DNA of 64,000 bases from Apostichopus japonicus (taxonomy: Eukaryota; Echinodermata; Holothuroidea; Aspidochirotida; Stichopodidae), in NCBI RefSeq assembly GCF_037975245.1, contig NC_092582.1:328001-392000 (forward strand). Direction: 5' to 3'. Every line of letters starts with the position of its first letter. Positions within the stretch are counted from its first letter, which is position 1. The position numbers and the translations under genes are program-made. Of this stretch, positions 53,201 through 62,200 are shown piece after piece. Below the pieces are notes generated by a model that saw only the letters and a list, made by a program, of their open reading frames with translations, was not told the DNA's origin and searched no databases.

Positions 53201-56200
53201 CAAACTTTACATTGTTTAGATATTTAAATTTGCAGGAATTTGTAGCTGAGATAACATTTAACAGAATTACATATCTGACCAGATGTCAAAGAGATAGTAG
53301 AGAGTACTCTAGATGCTGGGAATTCCCAATCCCCACCCATCCCCCTTAAGCAGACCATTTGAGATAGTGGAACAGTTACCATACCTGACTACATGTCAAT
53401 GAAATAGTAGAGAGTACTCTAGATGCTGGGATTTCCCCCTCCCCACCCCCACCTCCAAGCAGACCATTTGAGATAGCAGAACAGTTACCATACCTGACTA
53501 CATGTCAAAGAAATAGTAGAGAGTACTCTAGATGTTGGGATTTCCCCCTCCCCACCCCCCACCTCCAAGCATAGGCGTACGAGGCGGGGGGAAGGGGGGG
53601 CAGACTGCCCCCCCAAATTTCCAGAGGACAAGAAATTCAATATAATACAATACAATAAGATACAATATAATACAATATATATATATATATATATATAATA
53701 AAAAAATTGAAAACACCACAGACTTTAACTTATACATCTATTTACCAAAATTGATACAAAAAGAACGACATGTTTCGAAAGTAGCGACTTTCATCATCAG
53801 GTTACATACGCAAAATGAACAAGTAATAGCAGACAAATGTACACTAGCAATAACACACAAGGAAAAGTAGATTAACTCAACAAAGATAACAATGGACAGT
53901 CAAGCTGCTTGTTGAGATTAGGTTTATCCCAATTGATATGTAGACTTTCTTTGATCCTAAGCTGGAGTTTAGTGGGAGATCCCGCCTTTCAATACCAATG
54001 CCTGGATTGTTATACATTATGGCATCGATTGCAATATCAACAGTTTCAGAAAGTGGGATGTTGGTAAATAAACTAACTACATCGTATGATACCATGTAAT
54101 GATCAGATATGTCCATAGATGTAATTTCCTGGACAAAAGAGAAAGAATCCTGAGTGCAATAATCGAGACAAATGTTGGGAGATATAAGATCACTCAAAAA
54201 CTTTGCCAGATTATAATTATAAGTACCAATACTTGAAACAATAGGACGAAAAGTAGGAAATGAATTGTTATTAGTACATTTGTGAGTTTTAGGCAGTCCA
54301 TAAATTCTGGCAGGATGAGATCCTGTAGGGTAAATGTTCATGTAAGTGTCCTCAGGGAAAAACCTTGAGCCCTTGAGCTTTCTTAGAAATCTTTGTAGCT
54401 GTCCTTCTCTGCGTAGGGTTGGATCAATTTTTATTTTCTGGAACCTTGTTTCATCTTTGATTATTGAGCTAATTCCCTCGTTGTAAGCTTGACGATCTAT
54501 AATAACAACTCCGTTACCTTTGTCAGGTTTTAGAATGACGATGCTAGAATTACGTTTAAGTTTCTTCAGAATCTCGGCAAAAATCAGTTCCCCTCTCACT
54601 TAATTGACACAGTTGTGTAAATTTTTCTAGTACGCTCCGCGCCAACCGATGGTGGCACTCCGCTCAGATAGTCGTGCATACAACTTTGCAAATCCTGGCT
54701 TTTAATGGATTTCTGTGGGTCAAACTCAAAGCTATTTCGAATGGAAAATATTTGTTAAGATATTAACAAGAAAAAACTCTTATTCGGAAGATTCCTACAT
54801 TAGCAACTAGCATGATTTCACCTAATTTTGTCTCAAAAGAAAACTTGTTCCTTGTTTCCCAATTTGCGCATTGGATATTTCAGTGCTAGTATGCATATTT
54901 TCCTTTGGGGGGGGGGGCGTTAATGGAGTGATGTGTATACACAAATAAGATATTACAATAAGAGTTATAAAGGGTATAAATGTAAGGCTGTATCATTCCA
55001 ATCGAATTTCTGCAAAGTGCCCTTTGATGTCGGTGCCCAGCCCCCAAGATTAAAAGTGCTTCCGCCGCCCTTGACCTGGACATACCCGATAATGAGTGTA
55101 TATAAGAAACGTTTTCTATTTCATGGATGGTGGGGGGGGTTCCTACAAGCCTAGAAGTACAGGTTTATCATATTCTTTGTTATATTTTATACTTTTTTTG
55201 TGAGACAAATTGCAGTCTCACCCGACACAGCGACATTATCCCGCCTACGTGTCGTTGAACAATGTATGTTTTTCTGGAGGTAGCTGAGTACTGTGTTAAA
55301 ATAATAAATAAGGTAACTAAATAGGAGCTTAAAAAATATACTGTCCCATTTTTCCCCCTTCAAAGTGATGTTACCATTTTTTCTTCTTCTTATTTACCAA
55401 ATTTTTGGGGAAGTGTAAATTTCTAAAACGTGAGATTATAAAATAAAGAATGTTTAGATGCAACTTGCAAGGCCTCAGAAGTGCCGTTTCCGGCAATCTG
55501 AGAGGCATTGTGTGCCAAAAATTTTCTTGTACGCTACGCGCCAACCGATGGTGGTGCTCCGCTTAGATAGTGTCACAGGAACTTTCGGGCACAAAAAGTT
55601 CTGCCCCCCCAAACTGAAATGGTCCCGTACGCCTATGCCTCCAAGCAGACCATTTGAGATAGCAGAACAGTTACCATACCTGACTACATGTCAAAGAAAC
55701 AGTAGAGATTAATCTAGATGCTGGGATTTCCCCCTCCCCACCCCCCCCTCCCCCTCCAAGCAGACCATTTGAGATAGCAGAACAGTTACAATGTACCTAA
55801 GTAGAGTTTACTCTAGATGCACTGATGAGGAATAGTAATGGCAATTACAAAATAGTAGGATGTTGTTCATTATCTACTGTACTTGGCTACAGACTCTTTT
55901 GCATGTCAAATGTTTTCACATCAAATATATTGCAATGTCCACCAGCATATATGGGACTGTTGGGAGTGTGGTTTACAATGTCCACCAGCATATATGTGAC
56001 CGTTGGGAGTGTGGTTTACAATGTCCACCAGCATATATGTGACCGTTGGGAGTGTGGTTTACAATGTCCACCAGCATATATGTGACCGTTGGGAGTGTGG
56101 TTTACAATGTCCACCAGCATATATGTGACCGTTGGGAGTGTGGTTTACAATGTCCACCAGCATATATGTGACCGTTGGGAGTGTGGTTTACAATGTCCAC

Positions 56201-59200
56201 CAGCATATATGTAACCGTTGGGAGTGTGGTTTACAATGTCCACCAGCATATATGTAACCGTTGGGAGTGTGGTTTACAATGTCCACCAGCATATATGTGA
56301 CCGTTGGGAGTGTGGTTTACAATGTCCACCAGCATATATGTGACCGTTGGGAGTGTGGTTTACAATGTCCACCAGCATATATGTGACCGTTGGGAGTGTG
56401 GTTTACAATGTCCACCAGCATATATGTAACCGTTGGGAGTGTGGTTTACAATGTCCACCAGCATATATGTAACCGTTGGGAGTGTGGTTTACAATGTCCA
56501 CCAGCATATATGTGACCGTTGGGAGTGTGGTTTACAATGTCCACCAGCATATATGTGACCGTTGGGAGTGTGGTTTACAATGTCCACCAGCATATATGTG
56601 ACCGTTGGGAGTGTGGTTTACAATGTCCACCAGCATATATGTGACCGTTGGGAGTGTGGTTTACAATGTCCACCAGCATATATGTGACCGTTGGGAGTGT
56701 GGTTTACAATGTCCACCAGCATATATGTAACCGTTGGGAGTGTGGTTTACGATGTCCACCAGCATATATGTAACCGTTGGGAGTGTGGTTTGCAATGTCC
56801 ACCAGCATATATGTGACCGTTGGGAGTGTGGTTTACAATGTCCACCAGCATATATGTGACCGTTGGGAGTGTAGTTTACAATGTCCACCAGCATATATGT
56901 GACCGTTGGGAGTGAAGTTTACAATGTCCACCAGCATATATGTGACCGTTGGGAGTGTGGTTTACAATGTCCACCAGCATATATGTGACCGTTGGGAGTG
57001 TGGTTTACAATGTCCACCAGCATATATGTGACCGTTGGGAGTGTGGTTTACAATGTCCACCAGCATATATGTGACCGTTGGGAGTGTGGTTTACAATGTC
57101 CACCAGCATATATGTGACCGTTGGGAGTGTGGTTTACAATGTCCACCAGCATATATGTGACCGTTGGGAGTGTGGTTTACAAATTGCTCCTGAAGTAGGA
57201 AAGCTTGTTTTGTTTGATTCATTGTCCATTTGGCCTGCCAACATATTTCAATATCATGAGACATTTGGGTCTCATTATAGAGATGCCAAGATTAGTAGAT
57301 TATGTTCTCTCTGTCATCTTGGATAAACCTTGGATTAATCAAGTCTACCACAGATTAGTCAGATGTCAACAGTCTCCATAAGATATAATAGCTCTGAGAT
57401 GTGTGAATTAGGTCAAACAAAGTCTCCATGAGATAATAATAGCGCTGAGATTTGAGAATACCATAATTTAGAACCCCCTCCCAAGAAGTGACTGCTGTTA
57501 ACGAAATGAAGAAAGGTCATACTAATATGTTTTTGGAAATGTAATTTAAGTTTCTTGAGTATTCTCAATGTTTCATAATTTTTACCAGTTTGGCTTGGAG
57601 GTAAGCGTAGGTTTGAATGCCAAGTACACAGTAGGTGAATGAATAGGGTGGTGGGGGTGGGGAAGTTGTCTGTCATTTCAACAATACGCGCACTTGAGAA
57701 ACTGAATTTTGCAGCCAGTGACCAATTGTCAGTGGAGGACATTTTGCCGGTTTCATTGTCATAAGCACCTTTTTCTAAGTATTGTTTTCTGCCGCGTAAT
57801 AATTATCACTTTTTAGGTTACACTTGAAACCCATGTCTGTAGAAGGTCTTTGTGGTCATGCACTTCTGCTCTCTGATTCAAACATGCCTTCCCTTTAATA
57901 CAAGAGATTTAGAGCTGATATTTAGAAGTTCAAAATGATCTGTTTGTGAGTCATAGACAAGTTATATGTGACAGGCCAATATCTATGACCCCGTTGGCGA
58001 TTAATTTATTGCCAACGGAGGGCGAATGCTAGCAACTTGTATGAGAGTGTCCTACAGTCTGGATCTGAAGTACATGTAGTTTTATGTGGCACTTATTAAG
58101 CTAAATTCTTTGAAGGAAGGAAAAAAAATCTTGACAAGTCACTTTAAAGGGACTGCATTTCTAGAAGCAGCCATGGACGTTGTGGCTATGTCACATAGAT
58201 GTGAACTTTTACATCAACCTAAGAGGAGTTAAAAAAACAATGTAAACGTGGTATTAACTGATACCCTGCACAAGTGTGGCTGGAAAGTTGTGAAAAGAAA
58301 CCGTGGCATATGATTGTCTTCAAGCTCAGCTTGAATTCTAAATCCATTCAAGATTTGCACCTGTGACAGTCATTCTCTCCACTCCATGAAGATGTTATTA
58401 ATTAGTAAATTAAGAAGATAAACACTTTCTGTATCACTATAAGCCAGTAGATGTTGTATGCATTATCATTTCTAAAGATCTTCCAGTCTGTTTAAGGAAG
58501 TCTTGTGCCTTGCATTTGGTTAATTTATAAAAAAGGAAATACAGATTATAATAATTATCACTTTATTCTGTTTTTTTTCTGTTTTTAACGTTTATAAATA
58601 ATGATGAGATAGGTGATAATAATGATGAGATAGGTGAATTTCCATATTTCCTTTTGTATGCAGATATGAGTGATTTAATGTTAAACCTGTGTGTGTGCCA
58701 TGACAACGTAACCGTTGAATCCATAAACAGTGTTAGTTACTGTAACAAATCTTATAAGTTTTATAAACCTGCATGAATCCTGGGAAAAAAAAACATTTAA
58801 TATAGTCTTTGTTATGGAATTACACTTTACATGCAGCAGATACTTTATTTCCAGTTTCAATGTATATTAAATATTAGTTGTAAACCGTTTGATTTCCACA
58901 GACATTTGATGAGTGTGTGAAGAGGAAAGGTTATGACTGTCACCCAGACAGGCTCTGGATTCAGGTACCATACTTCTGTGGTCATGCTGAAGAATGCTGG
59001 TAAGTCCCCCTCTGCCACCCTCACCACGTACCATACACCACACTCATGCAAGCCCCACCCTCATTCAGCCCCACCCTCCTGCACCATCCAGACACAACAT
59101 TAACATGTTCTATCAGATTACAAGAGTGTTCTTATAACATTTATGGACATGTCATGTGATAACACACAATGGAGATCTGATCACCAGTGTGTTCATATGG

Positions 59201-62200
59201 GTAGCTGGCCTGTGATCTGATAAAACGCTAACATCACACCATGATCTGACAACACGCTGGTGATCTGATCCTTTGCAGATTCGTGACTATGATCACCAGT
59301 GTGTTCATATGGGTATTTGACCTATATCTGATAACACGCTCATCATCACACCGTGATCTGATAACACGCTTTGCATCACACTGTGATCTGATAACAGGCT
59401 GGTGATCTGATCCTTTGCAGACTAGTGATCATGATTATGATCACCAGTGTGTTCATATGAGTAGTTGGCCTGTGATCTCATAACACGCCCATCATCACAC
59501 CGTGATCTGATAACATGCTGGTGATATGATCCTTTGCAGACTAGTGATCATGATTACTGTGCTGGTATTTGACCTATGATCTCATTACACTCTGGTCTTT
59601 AGAGGGTGATCTAATTATGAGCATGTTATCCCATGTAAACACAGATTCTTTTGCTCTTTCTCTCTGTAAGCATGTTGTTTAAATTACAAATGAAAGTCAT
59701 GCCTTTGTTCTGTATGATTGTAGTTTAATTTATTTATTTGTCTGTCTGGGAACCCTAATCCCATAAAGTTACCATAACATTAAAGTGTCAGGGTTAGTTT
59801 ATGTGAAGACCTATAATCTATTGACAATCAGTAAGGCATGTGTAAAGGATGAATGATGAGCTGTAACCCTAAATACTGTTGGAATGTGCTAGCTTAGGTC
59901 TGCTCTGATAATAAAGTTGTCTGAGTTGGTTGCTACAGTGATTGTCATGGCAGCTTTTGATGTTTTGATGCTCTTTGGTAACATAATCCCTAACAATGTA
60001 TGTCAGTGTAGAGAGGTATAAGTTGGAACCTGAAAAATTTAACTTTGAAATTTTGCCTGAAAACAAAAGCAAAGAGTCTCTGGATGTAGAATCACTCATT
60101 ATTCTTCCTTCGATGAATAAATCTAGAAGGAAGTCATAGATTGGTCAATTGAAATCATATTACATGCATATATAATATGTTTGTTTGTTACATCATATCA
60201 TAGAGCATAGGGAGTGACTTACCTGACACAGAGCTGCTACAGTCAAATATCAGAGTTACTGCGCATACAAATGCAAAGATGATAATGTAGAATGATTTGT
60301 ACAGAAAACCTTAGTATTGTCAGAATCGTAAGAAAATTCATTTATATTTCTTTTTAAAATTTGATGACTATGTTATTCCCACATAACATTTGTTGAAAAG
60401 TTGAGTTAAGGAAGGTGGTTGCTTTCAAAACAAGCATGGAAAACTTATAGCATGGATGAAGTGAGGTATTATCATAAGTAGTTGCTAATTAAGGCTACGG
60501 TAAAACAATGGCTGCTTCAAACCTGTTAGATGAAAATAAAAACATATGAGTGGAATAGATTATGTTAATTTTTGTCATTTTAGTCATAAATTGTAATCAG
60601 TGTAATAGTGTTGTTATAGCTAATTGGGATATGTGTTGACAGTGTTGTTGTAGCTAATTGGGATATGTGTTGACAGTGTTGTTATAGCTAATTGGGATAT
60701 GTGTTGACAGTGTTGTTATAGCTAATTGGGATATGTGTTGACAGTGTTGTTATAGCTAATTGGGATATGTGTTGACAGTGTTGTTATAGCTAATTGGGAT
60801 ATGTGTGGACAGTGTTGTTATAGCTAATTGGGATATGTGTTGACAGTGTTGTTATAGCTAATTGGGATATGTGTTGACAGTGTTGTTATAGCTAATTGGG
60901 ATATGTTTTGACAGTGTTGTTATAGCTAATTGTGATATGTGTTGACAGTGTTGTTATAGCTTATTGTGATATGTGTTGACAGTGTTGTTATAGATAATTG
61001 GGATATGCGTTGACAGTGTTGTTATAGCTAATTGGGATATGTTTTGACAGTGTTGTTATAGCTAATTGGGATATGTGTTGACAGTGTTGTTATAGCTAAT
61101 TGGGATATGTGTTGACAGTGTTGTTATAGCTTATTGTGATATGTGTTGACAGTGTTGTTATAGCTAATTGGGATATGTGTTGGCAGTGTTTTTATATAGC
61201 TAATTGGGATATGTGTTGACAGTGTTGTTATAGCTAATTGGGATATGTGTTGACAGTGTTGTTATAGCTAATTGGGATATGTGTTGACAGTGTTGTTATC
61301 TTTTTCCTATGTTTGTGTATATTCTACAATTTGTTTGTTTTCTTCCCACTTTGTTATGGTGATATCCTATGTTCCTCAAATTATGCTTATTAGAGACTTT
61401 CTTTTCTAAGGAGTTGTATTACTTTAATGAAATGCTTTGCTGTATTATATGCTGTCTGTACATGTGTAGAAATTCAAAGAATATGTGTGAGGTGACAATT
61501 TTAGCCGCTGGGTAACTAGAATAATGAATGAATGATAGCACATGTTGGAGCCTGCATTTGAAACATTAGTGTTGGCAGCTGTACAGTGTACCAAAGTCAT
61601 GTTACAGTGCATCTTAATCAAACAGTGGGCTCCCTTCTTGGTTTATTTCTTGTTTGTTAATAATGTTTCAATGAAAAGAATGGAGTTCAATGTAGACTTG
61701 CTTTAGTTTCTGATGCCATCATTGATGACATGGAGATTATGTTTTGTTGAAACTTTTACACATGATATCTCAGGGTAGGATTCACGGATAAACCTTTAAA
61801 CATGATATCTCAGAGTAGGAATAATGGATTTATAAACCTTTAAATATGATATCTCAGGGTAGGAATCATGGATAAACCTTTAAAAATAATATCTCAGGGT
61901 AGGATTCACAGATAAACATTTAAACATGATATCTCAGAGTAGGAATAACATAAACCTTTAAATATGATATCTCAGGGTAGGAATCATGGATAAACCTTTA
62001 GATAAGATACCTCATGGTAGGAATCATGGATAAACCTTTAAATATGACATCTCAAGGTAGGAATCATGGATAAATCTGTAAACATGATATCTCAGCACTT
62101 GTAAGAATCATGGATAAACCTGTTAACATGATATCTCAGAGTAGGATACATGGATAAACCTTTAAACATGATATCTCGGGGTAGGAATCATGGATATTTC

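Larger units (their letters stand above)
53700..54620 (-). mobile_element. internally deleted Penelope-like retroelement
   Basis: On the minus strand: a reverse-transcriptase N-terminal half (54599 down), then directly the C-terminal tail of the GIY-YIG part in another frame (about 53980-53875), then a hammerhead ribozyme (53800-53766) and an AT-rich end. The order is that of a Penelope element with the centre missing. Confidence 0.85.
53570..55637. mobile_element. DNA transposon (2068 bp) with 8-bp target duplication, inside the 109-bp array
   Basis: CCTCCAAG at 53562-53569 and 55638-55645; inverted ends CATAGGCGTACG are identical over 12 bp, followed by G/C runs. The flanks are adjacent parts of the 109-bp unit, so the empty site is known. 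The 8-bp duplication suggests hAT. Inside is a Penelope fragment (about 53700-54610), and a 50-bp block around tacgctccgcgccaaccgat (54632) recurs as tacgctacgcgccaaccgat at about 55533. No transposase recognised. Confidence 0.85.

Noticed and set aside
55825-57326. Repeat peptide frames (both strands) in the 43-bp array
   Set aside because: Pure tandem-repeat artefacts; no start context, splice signals or domain.
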